Notes: generated by a model from the sequence alone, not told the origin. A stretch of DNA of 64,000 bases from Massospora cicadina (GCA_022478985.1 JAKSZP010012124.1:45736-109735); one strand, 5' to 3'. Counted from the stretch's first letter, positions 44,269 through 57,080 are shown. Made by a program: numbers and translations.

Positions 44269-45019
44269 TTGGGTCCCCCAAATTCAACCTAACCTGGCAA
44301 ATTTTAGGGGGAGAGGGCAGATAAACTTAAATGGAACCAACATTGAAGGATTCATCAGCAGGCCAAGTTGCTATCAGTTCATCCGCAAATGCCTGGACTG
44401 ATGCTCAACTGCTTTTATGTCAGTTGGCACAACAAATCTGGCCTGACAGGCAACAGGAATTCTCCAGGGCCACCCCACATAGGGGTGGTCCCAATTAGTT
44501 GGAAACAGGTTTGGGATGACTAACCTGAGCATGTCCAGTCACCGGAGCATTTGTTTGGCCAAGTGAGCTGTGTTGGGCACAACTCCCAATTTGTAGACTA
44601 GAGGTTTTGAATTATCAGTGACAATCCACAACAATTTATAAGGGGAATTTGGCAATGACAATCATATTATATAAAGGCTTGATGTCATCCGTGATTCTGG
44701 CTGATAATTCTCTTATTGTCTCTTTCCAAATATTGATTTTCCATCCATTGGGCTTTATTCCCATAGATTTTGGACATTTCATCTTCAATTCAATAATTTC
44801 AGCGCAGACTTCTTTAATTCAGTGGACAAGTTTGACAGAGGTAAGTGCGGGGACAGGGAAGGAATCTTCAGAGGGAGCACTGTAACCAAGCGCTCATCTA
44901 CCACATGGGTGAGGTCGCCCTGGGTGACAAGGGGTACAGCCACCCTCTTTGGATCCTTCTTGTTCAGGAATGGGAAAATTGTCCAATCTACACAAAGGGG
45001 ACGTTCCCCTGGACTTACA

Positions 45020-45834
45020 CAAAGCAGCATGCCAGGAGGCCAAGTAGGTGAAGTTGGCAGGCCTCCCTGACCTCAAACATACTATAGATCAACGCTGGGT
45101 ATGGGCAAAATATGCCCAGGTTGGTCCTAAGGATGCAAGAGAAGTTTGGCCCGGTATAACAGCATGTGTGTTAAATTGAACTAGCTTTGTAATGAACAAA
45201 AAGAGGTTTTCTTTGGTTTTTAGGTGAACGGGGTATCAAAACCCATTTGGTTTCAAAATGTCCAGCTTGGTTCAGCCGCTTCTAAAAACAATAAACTGAG
45301 TTCAGTCAATTACCAAGTACAGTTTATTGCCTGATGGAAGCGAGCACCTATTGGTGTGCCTCAGCTTAGACCCACTTCCTTCAATTTCTTGTTTTCCCAA
45401 AATCCCTTAAATTCCTCATGTCAAGACCAATCTCTCCCATTGATCAACTCCCCTAATAATAAACCCCTTCATTAGTACACCATTTTTTATATTTATGTTA
45501 TCTTGGACGATCCTGTGCGCAGACCCCTTTGAGGAGGTCTCATACTACAATAACCATTTAATTTTAACCGCATTAAAGTTATCTGCCCATACACTGTTGG
45601 GCCGCCCAGGTTCCCTCCAGCCTAGGGCGCCCATACACCACCACTCAGAGCACCGCGTGGCTCCCTTTGGTTACTCCCTCTCATGATAACCATCCTCAAA
45701 CTAAGTTATTCTAGCTCAAGCCCTCTCTTCTGGGCTCTAGTAACTTATTACTAATGACTAGTTCTCTGACGTTGGCCCTGTGAACCATGCACTTCCACTC
45801 TTGTAACAGGAGAGTTATAGATACTCTCCTTACA
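45020..45834 (+). repeat. second part of the B 5' LTR
   Basis: Continues from 37879. It contains the U3 trace LAGLPDLKHTIDQRW, a TTAAAT box near 45408, the inferred start ATTGATCAACT at 45439-45449, a divergent U5 ORF (45495-45686) and the end CTCCTTACA. Confidence 0.82.
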
Positions 45835-46078
45835 TTAGTTAATCACCTTTTATATTTTACATGCATGAACTTTTTGTGTGAGACTTTTGCAAAGTGCACA
45901 CTGTATGCACCAGCTGGTGGCCATGGCCATGTTGGGCTCACCCCTGTCTTTGCATTTTTCCAAGGGTTGGAGCATACTGGCATTATTCTCATTATCTCTG
46001 ACTGGAAAGTACTCACCCTTCTTGCCCATACCTGGTGGTTATGAATGCTTTGCAATCTGGGAGACGTTTGTGAGTCCA
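45835..46078 (+). pseudogene. PBS and start of the internal region of B
   Basis: TTAGTTAATCACC (PBS-like AGTTAATCACC at 45837, partly complementary to the B transcript start) is followed by sequence that matches element A from 25706 to about 25930, including the block that ends ACCTGGTGGT. It stops where the D solo LTR begins. Confidence 0.65.
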
Positions 46079-47665
46079 GGGGAACATCCCCTGTGCATGG
46101 ATTGGGCGATCTTCCTGTTTCCAAATAGAAAGGGTCTGAAGAGGGCGGCTGTACCCCTCATCACCCAGGGTGACCTCGCCCACATGGTAGATGAGCACTG
46201 GGTAAAAGCTCTCCCTCTTCAGATTCCTCCCCCAGTACCCACGCTCACCTCAGCTGAACTTGTCCACCAGATTAAGGAAATCTGCACCAAGATCACCAAA
46301 TCAAAGTAAAAAGGTCCAAAATCAATGGTAATCAAGCCCAACAATCGGAAACCATATAGTCAAAAAGGGACAAAGATTGAATTATCAGTAAGAAATGCTG
46401 GTGGTTCCAACTCAGCTAGCAGTGCAATTGCCGATGCTAACCCCATCTAAAAATTGTCGTGGATGATCCCTGAAGTGCAGATAGTATCATTGGTGGGTTG
46501 GTGTGAGCCACCCCACTCATGGTTGGGCCCACTTTGGTGGTGCTTAGATTCGCGCAGCCCCAGTGCAGTGGGGGGAAGTACCCCAGGTTTCATCCCGCAA
46601 AGTTGCTTGTACTGGGCGCCCTAATGGGCACACAAAAACTCAAAGATAGTATAATCAGAAACCATCAATGACAGTTCAAAACCCCTGTCCAGCAATTTGG
46701 GAGTTGTGGCTGATGTAACTCATTTGACCAAATGAATGACCCAGTGACCAGGCATGGATGGGTTGGGCGTCCTGAACCCGTTTCCAACCAATTGAGACCG
46801 CCCCTACATAGGGTGGCCCTGGGGAATTCCCATTGCTCGTCAGGCCAGATGCCATCACACCAACCAACAGAAATGCAGTCAAGCCTCGGTTCAGGCGTTT
46901 GAGATCAAACTGACAGTGACTCAGTCTGCTTCTGAATCCTTCAATGTCAGTTCCCATTTAGATTATCTGCTCCCTTCCCCAAAAAATTCGCTGGTTAGGT
47001 CAAACTTGAGGGACCTGATCCCTGCTTGTACCCACCTTAATCAAACACTATTTAATCAGCTGCATCACACTGAGAAAATTGTTGCTCAATTTTCTTCATT
47101 TTTCCTTCAATAAAAATTTCTGCCCTAGACTATCAATTTTTACTTTATTGATATCCTTCATGCTGAAATCCCGATGGCATTACCCTGGTGGCCTGTCAGT
47201 CCCTATACCAGATGGGCTATAACAGTTTTGATGATTACAATAACTCTCACCATTGTCAACTGGATTCAACGAGAAAGACTTTTCTGGAAATTCAACCCCC
47301 TTATTGAGACTATCCGCCATCAATATACTGGGATCTTGTGGCCTTACATCCACCTTTTCCAAGCAAGGATCCGCCCCCTTGTCTCCTCAGTTGTATTGAA
47401 CCCACCTGTTGGCAATCCTGTAGAAACTATCCCAGTGGTACAACCCCCTGCAGCGAGACCCCCAGTGTCTGGGTTTGTTCCCATTTGGTTCTTTTTCAGG
47501 TTGTTAGTCACAATTGCTCTACACCAACGAGTTATCATTTTCCAATTCACAGCACAATACAACGTCATATATGTGGCAATGACCCTGGCATTCTGGCTTG
47601 CTTTTTGGGTCTCACGCATCCCAACTGGCAGGCCAGTCTAAACTTCTTCTGCCGTTTTCATGACA
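46079..47665 (+). repeat. D-type solo LTR (plus strand) without TSD
   Basis: TGTGAGTCCAGG...TTCATGACA, 1587 bp. One frame runs through it with stops: AAVPLITQGDLAHMVDEHWV, then IPPPVPTLTSAELVHQIKEI, then NPFPTN, then the U5 ORF at 47174-47641 (155 codons, MALPWWPVSPYTRWAITVLM). That ORF has three hydrophobic stretches, one of which (FVPIWFFFRLLVTIAL) is missing from C. Flanks are ACGTT and GAGAA, so there is no duplication. The inferred start is GTTGCTCAATT at 47081. Confidence 0.82.
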
Positions 47666-50325
47666 GAGAAGGAAAAGTCCTTTTCAAACTGGACTGCTCA
47701 AATGCTTAAATCAGATTTACTAAGAAGTACCAGGAGTGGCTAACTGCATTCTGCACCCAAAAAGGAATTTTCCGGTAATGAGTCATGCCCTTTGGGCTGA
47801 AAAAGGCTCCAGCTATCTTTCAACGTCATATAATTGCGGCTTTGGGGGACCTGCTGGGTGTGTGCGCAGTGGCTTACAAGGATGATATCCTGGTGTTTTC
47901 CACCAATTAAGAGTCCCATGCTATACACTTGCGGCAAGTTGTGGAGAGTTTGAGAACAGCTGACCTTACACTGAAATAGTAAGTTTAAGTTCTTTAAGTC
48001 CCAGGTCACCTTCTGAGGCAACGTAATGTTTGGCCAAGGTCACATGCTAACTCCAGACATGGAGAAGGCAATTCACAAGTGGCCCACCTCAACTTCAGTT
48101 AAGGAATTGATGAGATTTTGGGGATGTGTACGTTCCTTAAAAAATTCACACCAAATATTTCTGAAGTGGTAGCGTCCTTGTATAAGGTGAGTGGAGCAAA
48201 AGCGCTTCAGTGGTCCCCAACTTTGCAGGATGCCTTCCAAGCGGCAAAGTGAACCCTGTTGTACATGTCCATCCTTTGCCATGTCAACCACAAAAAGGCA
48301 TTATTGTGGCTTCTGATGCCTCCAACTTTGCCATAGCGGCATCCCTATTACAATTAGGTGAAGTTGGAATAGAGCATATGGTGGGATATTTTTCTAGGAA
48401 GATGTCTCTGCCCGAGTTAAACTACGCTGTTTACAACAAGGAGTTACTAGCAGTGGTAGAGGCGCTGACTTATTGGCGTCATCACTTGCATGGCTCATCC
48501 CAACCCTTCCACGTACATACTGATCAATGTGCCTTGTTGTACTACCGCGCACCTCATGTCTTGACCCCATGGTAAACCTGCTGGCATGAGACCCTTGCCC
48601 AATTTTCATTTTCTTATTCGTTTACTAAGGGAAAGGAGAATAGTTTGGCGAATGCATTGAGCCAAAACCCTGCATTAACTCCCAATCCTAAGGCGATAGA
48701 GGTACACAACACCCACTTGGTGAACCACTGGGTAAGATTGTGTCTCAACTTCCCTCTATCCTGGCCCACGGGCCATTGCTTGCTCCTCTGGAAAATGCGG
48801 AGGAGTATGGTATGTTCATAAAGATAGTCTTTTTTACGGCTGTTGTCAACTAAATATACTATGGTCCTCGCAAGAGCAAGTTGGATCAAGAAGAAATTAA
48901 CAGGGTATACCACGTTAATAAGAATATGGTGTGGTTTCAGGGATGCCTATGGGTCTCCTCAGGACCCCTTCGACTGGAAATTATCTGGTATCATCATGAT
49001 GGGATCACCTTTGGTCACCCTGGAAAAGCAAAACTCTTGAGCTTATCCGCCACACTTACATTTGAAAGGGATTAGCCGCACATGTTGCCAAGTATTGTAA
49101 AGAGTGCCTGGTTTGCAACCAAATGAAGTCAAATTGCCAGCCCCTCGCAGGGTTACTGGTGCCAGTTCAAAAGGAGAAGGGCCTTGGACTTCCTTATCAG
49201 CTAGTTTATTGTGAAGTTACCTGCTTCTGAAGGATACGACGTCATCGTGGTAGTGGTGGACCATTTTACAAAATTCTCCTACTTTATCCCTTGTAGAACC
49301 ACAGTAACCGCGGCAGAGATGGCTAGGATCTTCGTGCCACACGAGTTTGCTCTTCATGGGGTTCCCCAAGAGATATTTAGTGATTGGAGACCCCATTTTA
49401 CCTCTGTCTTTTGGACAGAGTTGTGTAAGACTCTTCAGATTTGCTCCTGCTGTTTAACTGCCTACCACCCCCAATAAGATGGGAAGAGTGAACGAGTGAA
49501 CCAGTGCCTAGAACAGTTCCTGTGGTGTTGCACTGCCACAGAGCATTCAGATATGGTTTCTTATCTCACATGGCTCAATTCAGCTACAACAACGCCCAGT
49601 ATGCATCAATTGGTTGTTCTCCTTTTTTGCCAACTATAGCTTCAACCCCACCTTCAACATGGAGCCCAGTTGTGGATCCAAGGTGGAAGCTGTGGTAGAC
49701 TCTGCAATGACAATCAAGACAGTACACCAAGGGGTGAACACTAGTTTGGATGCAGCCATGCAAGCTTACAAGGAGAATGCTGATGGTAATAGATGAGTTG
49801 ATCAGCGTACAAAGAAGGATATCTTGTGATGCTAGATGCTAATAACATCCCAATTAAGTAACCATGCAAAAACTGGGACCAAAGAGGATTGGCATTACCG
49901 CGTTGTCTGAAAGGTTGGCCACGCCTCATACCAGTTGGATCCCCCCTCGTTCTGAAACTTTTCAGTCTTTCATGAAAGTAAGCTTACGTTGTATGAGGAC
50001 CCCCACCAGAGACTCCTGAGGCTTATCTCATGGATGGGGAGCCAGAGTGGGAAGTGGAGGAGATAGTAGCCTCCAGTTGGGTAAGAAGAAAACTTGAGTC
50101 TTATATCCTGGAAGGGATTTGACGCAGCGTAGAACAGTTGGGTTCCAGCGTGGGACTGCGCCCATACTCAGGATCTATTAAGGTATTCCACAAGCGTTTC
50201 CCTGAGGCTTCAGGATCCAAGTCCAAGCAAGCCATCGCTGCTATGAAGTTGGCCCCTTATTACAAGAACTTTTCCTTAGAAAATGCCCCTGATGGGGGTG
50301 GAACTCATAAAGGATGAGAGGATAA
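47666..50325 (+). pseudogene. RT to chromodomain remnant of element B
   Basis: Resumes inside RT (near element A 28056). RT is heavily broken, and the YMDD region reads AYKDD. RNase H is best kept at 48300-48575 (VASDASNFAIAASLLQLG, YNKELLAVVEALTYW). Integrase pieces: zinc domain near 49080-49130 (YCKECLVCNQMK), core at 49211-49477 (VVDHFTKFSYFIPCRT, FSDWRPHFTSVF), with TAA inside YHPQ*DG near 49475. Chromodomain traces are at about 50040-50200 (EWEVEEIVASSWV). It is closely related to A but more decayed. Confidence 0.82.
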
Positions 50326-51217
50326 TGTCATGGTTACATGATTTTATTGAAAGAACCAACAGCCATGATAAGCTAGACGTCAGGAGTCTAAAAAGTTCAA
50401 ACTGCAGGACCTCCCTGACTATAAATACCTTGGACCAACGCTGAGTGCAGGCTAGATAATCCCAGGTTGGTCTAGGTGAAGTGCGTGATGCCCAGCCCTG
50501 CGTTATATCAAGGGTGTTAAAACGCACTAGTTATCTTCTTAATGATGACAGTTGGGTTTGGCTGCTCAGGAATGAGGGTTTGAAACCTTTTTCCAATTTT
50601 CACCATTGCCAAATTGGGATGGCTCGGCCTGCAATCAATAACTTGAATTCAGTCAATCTTGAGCTACAGTAACCTGACTGATGGTAAGATGCGCCAATTG
50701 GTTTACTTAGGCTTGGCATCATTTTCCCCAATCGACAACTCACCACTCATTGCTTAAAGTATGGTTCTTGAGACCAACTTTCCTCATTGGACATCTTCCC
50801 TAATATTAAAATTCTCGTTATTTTCATTTTTTTGTTGTGGTTCCTTGGGTGAACCTGTGTGCAGACCTCCTTGAGGAGGTCTCTAACAACGTTAGCCATT
50901 CTGTCTTTACAAAATTATCTACATGATCAAGTACACCGTTGGGCCCCCTTGTTCCCTCCAGACTGAGGCATCCAAACCCTCCAACACCAATCTTCGCTTA
51001 GTTATGGGCTCCCCCGTGGGGTCCACTTAAGTATTGCTGTTATTTGTTACAACTACTCTATACCGCGTTATACACCCTTGCATTAACTTACTTTGGCTCT
51101 GAAACCCTTCACAGTGCCCTTTTCACCATTATCCTAACGACTAGTTCCCTGGCAGTGTGGCGATGCATCTCAAACCACCTCTCTGGGAACGGGAGAGTTC
51201 TAGACTCTCTCCTTACA
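50326..51217 (+). repeat. 3' LTR of element B
   Basis: TGTCATGGTTACATG...TCCTTACA after the purine tract GGATGAGAGGATA. U3 trace VRDAQPCVISRVLKRTSYLL (50481-50672). U5 reads VPWVNLCADLLEEVSNNV and later ALFTIILTTSSLAVWRCI (51044-51232). Confidence 0.83.
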
Positions 51218-51341
51218 GTGGTGGTATCTTAGGATTCACCCATTGGTGGTACCTTCTTAAAAGGACATTACACATTAGGTAGGGAAAACTGATAAGTCCT
51301 TGATGTATTAAAGAAAGCCCCAGAAGTTACCCCATTGTCAG
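51218..51341 (+). pseudogene. element G RNase H, first half
   Basis: FTHWWYLLKGHYTLG, followed in a shifted frame by DKSLMY and RKPQKLPH, aligns with the RNase H of element C (DLTHWxYLLHGAHH; LLYFHKPQKLAHRQA). It breaks off at CATTGTCAG, where element F begins, and resumes at 57902. Confidence 0.6.
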
Positions 51342-51805
51342 TTTCAGGATTTGGAGGATAAGCAAGCTGAGATCTACTCTAAATTGAGCTTAGGCAACTA
51401 AACTCTTGAGCCATCACAAATGAAACCTGTCCCTGAAGTCACCAATAGGAATTTTAATCAGGAAGCATCACATTCACGAAAATTGATGAAAATGACAACA
51501 AAAATTTCATCTCCACTTTCTGAACCTCAAGAGATGTGACACCCACAATTGTAGTCATTAGGAAAAAAACATTGAGGGCATTGGCCAGGCAGTCAATATG
51601 TAATTTTATGAAAATCTGATCATACTGGGCCATGGAGGTCCCCTAGACGCCACGTTCCTATACATCCTATAATTATTTACACTTTCTAAATTAATAAAGT
51701 AGTCTACTTCGTCCCATCTTTTCTTCTTCATTTCCCTCTCTGCTAATATACAACTTTGAGCCCATTTTTTGAACTTCAGCTACATTCAAAAGAATTATTA
51801 TGCCA
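51342..51805 (+). repeat. 5' LTR of element F
   Basis: Matched block by block with 57435-57901. CCTATAATTATT and AATAAAGTAGTCTA lie near 51667-51705. The left edge is set by comparison with the G coding sequence; the right edge is approximate. Confidence 0.6.
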
Positions 51806-52485
51806 AGAGAAATGGTGCTCACTACAAGGAGCTCCAGGATGTCCAAGTGAAAACCTCTATTGCAAAAATTAAAAATAATACCAATCCAGTAAACCAACCT
51901 GCTGATTGGTTGAGAAGCGTAATTTTTTGGATAAGTTACTTCCAAGTATTAAGTACCTCTCATGAAGTCTGATAGATGAGACTTTCAGGCCAACTTCCAT
52001 TCTACCTTACCATACATTGACAATGAGCAGTATCAACTTCAATACTAGAACCTCAATGAGATCCTTCAACAACTGTTGGATGTCATCTACTCTGTGTGAA
52101 GCTGCTCCAGTTGCTCACGCACCTCTTTAGTGCCTTCCATGATGCGAGGTTTATTTAACTCAGCTCTACTACCAGTGGAAAAGTTGGCCTTGGGCACCAA
52201 CTGCTATCTCCGGAGTTTTGTCCATCCAGACATACATCACCTCATTCAAATAGTCATATTGCATTATCATAAATGCTCCTGACAATTAGGGCTTACTAAA
52301 TCCTTTAAAAAATATTGTCAATTTTCTATAATGCGTGCTCATCCTTAATTCACAGCTATTTGGTAGCCATCATCAAGACCATTGATCACTAAATGAGGCT
52401 CATAACCAACTCGCGTTGTTAAATAGTATAATTTTGGGCTACCTTGAGGACCAGCTTTGTCAACTGTACAACTCCTTGAGGCTGC

Positions 52486-53700
52486 TTGGAATCAATGCCT
52501 CAACCATTTGAGGCCCTTGTGTGGAATCTCCAGCAGCACTACCAGGAGCTAGCTTCCAGCGATATTGCTCCAGGAGTTAAGGGCCTAAAAGGCCAGAAGG
52601 GGCTGAGGGTCCCTGTGTGTCTCAAGGACCTTCTGGTCCCGCGGTGCCTACTCCTGGAGACCCTGAAGAGTCCTGGAAAAAGGACGTTTTAAAAGCACTC
52701 ACTGCTTTACAGGTCCAAATATGCAATGTAGCTCGAGGGTGAAAGCTCTAAGTAAATGGAGTCTAACTTAACACCTAGAGTCTTGATTGAGGCCTTATCA
52801 AATTAGATGGATAATTTCAATGAATTCATTAAGCTCACTAATAGCTGCATCACTCAGCTTGAGCAAACCTGTCATGTGTCTGAGATGCGTTTGAGTAGCT
52901 TTGAGAACCAGCTGCTATTTCAAAGCGCTGAAATTCAAGCGTTGAAGGAGCATGTTGCCCAGAAAGCCTCCATTACCTCACTAAACCGAAACTGGGATGA
53001 CATTCAAGAGGACTTTGATGGTTTACAATGATTACTGGATCAATAGGCCCCTCACAACTATGCTGAAACCAATATTTCTGAACCTGCACCGGTTCCTGGT
53101 GTCAATATTCTTTCCACTCCTATTGTAACTAACTTTAAGCCTAGTTTTAAGGAGAAAGTTACCTTCAAGCAGAAAAGCATCACCTCCTTCCTGTACGCTT
53201 ATGAGGGGCTCAATGAAAGAGAATGCTGAATGACATTAGGTGAAGAACATCCGCTTCTGTCTGAATAACACCACCTAGGAGATTATAGCTCCCTATTTAA
53301 AAGAATGTCGCTTCTGAAAACAGGTCCATACCTCCCTAATCCAGGAAGTTGGAAGCAACTAAACCTTTAGCCAATCAAAAGCAGGCCTTCATTGACGTTC
53401 TTATGGATAAAGGAGAAAACCCTGTGGAGTTCTCCAGCCAATTATATGCCCAAGCACAGCTCTTGATAACCACTAATTGCATTACCTTGGACGATTTTAT
53501 AACTGCAGTCATATCCACTTTGGGATCTTATCCAGAGGTCCAAATGCATATGATCAGCTATAAAATGGTTTCACTTGCATTTGGGAATTAAGGATGCACT
53601 TAATGATATACCTGCGTTTACCTTTCACTGAGTCTATTGCATCTCTTTCTTACAGCCGACCTCAGATCCATGTTATAAAACGCCAGAATAATCTCAAACC
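52486..53700 (+). pseudogene. gag of element F
   Basis: Pieces in several frames: MPQPFEALVWNLQQHYQEL, a Gly/Pro-rich stretch, ESWKKDVLKALTALQVQI, then a helical coiled-coil-like ORF at 52807-53031 (CITQLEQTCHVSEMRLSSFE) and a capsid-like ORF at 53349-53591 (KQAFIDVLMDKGENPVEFSS). The order and helical character suit Gag. Assignment depends mainly on position before the protease. Confidence 0.5.
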
Positions 53701-53959
53701 TTGATGCTCCTACTTCAATGGATTCCATCAAAGCGTCAAACTTGTTAAAAAAAACTTGCTGAAGAGCGGTAAAGGGGCCATCTACATGAAAGATGAGGCA
53801 CTATATGCTGAAATCCCTGTACACCTCCAGAACAGTTAGTAAGCTCTAATGAGTATGCGGTTGTTGTACCAGAAAAAGAAGATTTAGTACCTGTTGATAA
53901 TGAAAAACCTGATACAGCTTACTCTTCTTCTGATGAATCTCTTGTGTTTCTCATGCTAT

Positions 53960-54300
53960 CTCCGCAGTTTGGGAGTTTATTACATGTGTCGCCATTAAAG
54001 TCCATAAGATCTCTGACCACGCAATTGTTGAAGGTGGCTCCCCCATGAATGTCATTTTGTCTAAATTAATGAAGCGCGCTAAAGTCGCTCTGGACTTGCC
54101 ACATTACATGAAATGAAGGGCTGGGCTGCAATGCACTCGGTCCATTGGGGCCTATTCCTCTCTTCCCATTTGTTTTGTAAAGCTTTCTATGAATACCCTC
54201 ACCATCGCTTTGAGTAACCTGAGCTATGACTTGCTCCTAGGAAATCAGTTTCTTCGAAACTCTATAGTACACTGCAACGAGGGATTCTAACCCTTTTTGG
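53960..54300 (+). pseudogene. protease of element F
   Basis: IVEGGSPMNVILSKLMKRA resembles the 'xxDGGSxxNVI' active site of some gypsy proteases, with Glu in place of the catalytic Asp. SNLSYDLLLGNQFLR follows about 55 residues later, as expected. Stops lie between. Confidence 0.6.
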
Positions 54301-54959
54301 GACACCAGGTCCCACTAGTTATCAAAACTCTTGCGGCGCCAAAACAGAGTTTAAAGCTTGGGCTGCCTACTGGAGAGTGAAGGCCAAATTGACTGACTCA
54401 AGTATCATGTGAGGGGCTCTCGCGTATAAATATCCTCCTTCTGAAGTCAATGGCCAAAAAGTCATGCAATCTTTTTTCCTAAGATGACCAGATACCGCCA
54501 AAACTACAGATTATTGTTGACTCCCAGGTCTATGTTAACTTTTCCTCTGGACACCTGCTGGAAATATGAGGCCTGAATATTCCATCTTTCAAGGAGGTCC
54601 TAACCTGTCTGGGAATTTAAATCCACCTATGCTGAATCCACATTGGTGTTGCTGGATAACCTTAATGACAGACCTAGGATAGTGTGGCCTAGAGCCCAGC
54701 TGCTTATGTTTACCTCTTTCCTGTAGAGGTCATTGATGACGTTTATAACTTTTGAAGTCTAAGGGATTTTGGGTCAGAAACACGTCCATCAGTAGCTCTA
54801 ATCGACACCAGTATTGGGTAAGAGCTCACTAGTGAGTAATAAAGTCAGGTCAAAAAAGTATTTGAGGAATAGTAAAACCTCTTCACATCTTCTACCTACT
54901 TTTTATTTGGAATAATGAATGGCGTCCTAAATCACGTGGAGGCTGTAGACTTCCTCCAT

Positions 54960-55790
54960 TTGGTTCCATCCCTACTGAAAAAGTATTGTTGAAGAGGCTC
55001 AGGTGGCTGTTGAGCTCAAGAAACTACTTGAAGCCAGGCTATTGGTGCCTTTGATTAGTCCATGGGAATCCCCTCTCTTGTTAGACCAGAAGAAGGATGA
55101 CAGCCATCATTTGGTGATGGGCTATTGACAGCTTAATTCCATTGGCAAAAAAGACAGTTATCACTTTCCCCAGATTGATGACTCTCTCTGTTTTCTTACC
55201 AGGTTGCAATACTTTTCTGTTATGAATCTTACTAGCGGATATTAGCAAGTAGAACTCACCCCAAAGATTGAGCCAATTTTAGTTTATATCCAATGAAAGT
55301 CTATTCAAACCAACGAGGATGCCCCTGGGCCTTTGCAACGCGCCCGCCACCTTTTAACGCGCCATGGATGGGAATCTAGGCGACTTGAGACTATCATGTG
55401 TACTCATGTACCTTAAATTAAAAACTTTCTTTTCACAAACCTTAAATAGGCATGTGTAACACCTCTGAGAAGTCTTTAACCATATTAGAAAGGCTTTTAT
55501 GGATTTAACATTCAAAGTGCTCTTTCTTCCTATCATAGATGGAATTTCCCAGACACAAGGTCAAAATATGGGTACCAGTCCATCCCAGATGAAGTTGACG
55601 CCATTAAAAAGATGTCACGCCCTCAGAGCCTTATGGATATTCAAGTTTTCCTGGGTATAATGGCTTCTATTGTCAGTTCATTCCTCAGTTTGCCAAATTA
55701 GCTGAGCCCCTGGTCTATCACCTACAATGGAATGTGCCCTTAGAATGGCAGCCTGAACAAGATTAGGCGTTTAATGCATTGTGGACCGCT
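54960..55790 (+). pseudogene. reverse transcriptase of element F
   Basis: LKKLLEARLLVPLISPWESP, LLLDQKKDDSHHLVMGY, FSVMNLTSGY and later SIPDEVDAIKKMSRPQSLMD with FLGIMASIV show RT fingers, palm and thumb. The YxDD region is scrambled near 55370-55430. There are many stops. Confidence 0.75.
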
Positions 55791-55829
55791 CTTTGTAAGT
55801 ACCTATTTTAAGCCATCCACATTTTGATC

Positions 55830-56215
55830 AACCTTTTTTGCTATTCACGGATGCTAGTTATGGCACTGTTGGGGCTATCTTAGATTAGCATGATGAAAAT
55901 CAGGTTGATCATCAAGTGGCTTAATTTAGCAAGATCTTGAGAAAAGCAGAATGGAACTATAGCGCTACTGAGCGTGAGTTCCTGGCTATTTTGTTGGAAA
56001 TCAAGCATTTCCAGCCCTATCTCTATGGCACCCATTTCACCGTTATCAATAACTATTTCTCGCTCTGATGGATGCAGCAGATGAAGGACCTGGACAGCCA
56101 GTTAGCAAGATGGACCCTAAAGCTGCAGAACTACGATTTTACCATTGTCCATCATGCAGGAGCAAAACATCAAAACGCTGATGGTCTATTGAAAATGCTG
56201 GCTTGCTTCCCTGAC
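55830..56215 (+). pseudogene. RNase H of element F
   Basis: FTDASYGTVGAI, FSKILRKAEWNYSATEREF, LAILLEIKHFQPYLYG, then QLARWTLKLQNYDFTIVHHA and HQNADGL show the RNase H order. The tail differs from the A-C type and is typical of non-chromoviral gypsy elements. Confidence 0.75.
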
Positions 56216-56279
56216 CCCTGAGGAGGACCAACTGTACAAATTAATTGGCCAGACCAAGCAATGGGAGTTGGAGACTCCT

Positions 56280-57080
56280 GAAGTCCAAGTCAAACTCCAA
56301 AAATGACCCAAGACACTCATATTAAGGAAGGGAGGCTTTATATGAAAGTTAATAAGAAATGGCTCCCTTATAGCCACCATTCTTCTCGAACTGATGTTAT
56401 CTTAAAGGGGCATATGAACGTGGAACATGGGACAGTGAAGAAGACCCATGAATGGCTAAAGAAACTATTCTATTAAGATCAAATGGTTTAGACCATCTAG
56501 GAAGTATAAAGTACTGTATGATATGTAGATCCCAATATTGGGCCAGCCCCCAATATTAACACTCAGTAGTGGCTTCTTCAGGCCACTTTAAAGTTGTCAG
56601 CATCATGTAATGGGCATATGCCCACTGGGTTGAATGGCCATAAGTATTCTATTAGCTGTGGGTTAATGACCAAATGGGTCAAGCAATATATGTTCCTGCT
56701 GTCACCGTGAAAGCCAAAACTCTATTCTTGAAAATTTATTTTCACCCAGCATGGATGCCCACAAACTTTATCTTTGGACAATGGGCTAAATTTCACCTCA
56801 CATGTAGATTAAGAACCAGCTTTGATTTTTGGAACCAACCAAAGTTTCACCGCTCCTTACAACCCTTCAACCAATAAGGTGGTGTAACGTGCTAATAGAA
56901 CCCTCATCTCTATATTGCGGAAGATGACCGCCTCTGACCCTATCACAGAATCATTATTTACCCATCGTCTTGCTTACTTACTGAATAAGCTACTATCAAA
57001 TCATTAAGATGTCTCCATTTTGAAGCTTTATGTAGGAGTGCTCCCCGATTACCAAGTAGCATTCAGTCCCTTAATCAATA
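56280..57080 (+). pseudogene. integrase of element F
   Basis: Zinc domain traces: GHMNVEHGTVKKTHEWLKKL and, about 30 residues on, KYCMIC. Core traces: QAIYVPAVTVKAKTLFLKI (56674-56877), then KFHRS and NRTLISILRKMTASDPITES. Where the third catalytic Glu is expected, a TAA stands before RANRTL. Confidence 0.68.

Larger units (their letters stand above)
37880..45019 (-). repeat. D-type solo LTR on the minus strand, split by element C
   Basis: On the minus strand it starts TGTAAGTCCAGG at 45019, runs to 44274, skips element C, and resumes from 38252 to the end TGACA at 37880. CAAAG flanks both sides (37875-37879 and 45020-45024). The U3 frame on this strand (VAVPLVTQGDLTHVVDERLV) matches other D and C copies. 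R reads CTTGGTCAATT near 38179-38169 with AATAAA after it. Its removal restores an uninterrupted B LTR. Confidence 0.88.
37829..51217 (+). mobile_element. family-B chromovirus carrying three nested LTR insertions
   Basis: The 5' LTR is split into 37829-37879 and 45020-45834. Internal remains are at 45835-46078 and 47666-50325, and the 3' LTR is 50326-51217. Inside the 5' LTR sits a minus-strand D solo LTR (37880-45019, TSD CAAAG), which contains complete element C. A plus-strand D solo LTR (46079-47665) replaces about 2.1 kb of B relative to element A. Flanking five-base duplications for B itself do not match (AAGTA and GTGGT), so the two ends may not come from one clean insertion. Confidence 0.7.

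Noticed and set aside
37829..51217. TSD for element B
   Set aside because: Flanks AAGTA and GTGGT do not match, so I do not claim a clean insertion for B.
52560..52680. Collagen-like Gly-Pro protein in element F
   Set aside because: The Gly/Pro-rich stretch is short, broken by frames and lies within gag.
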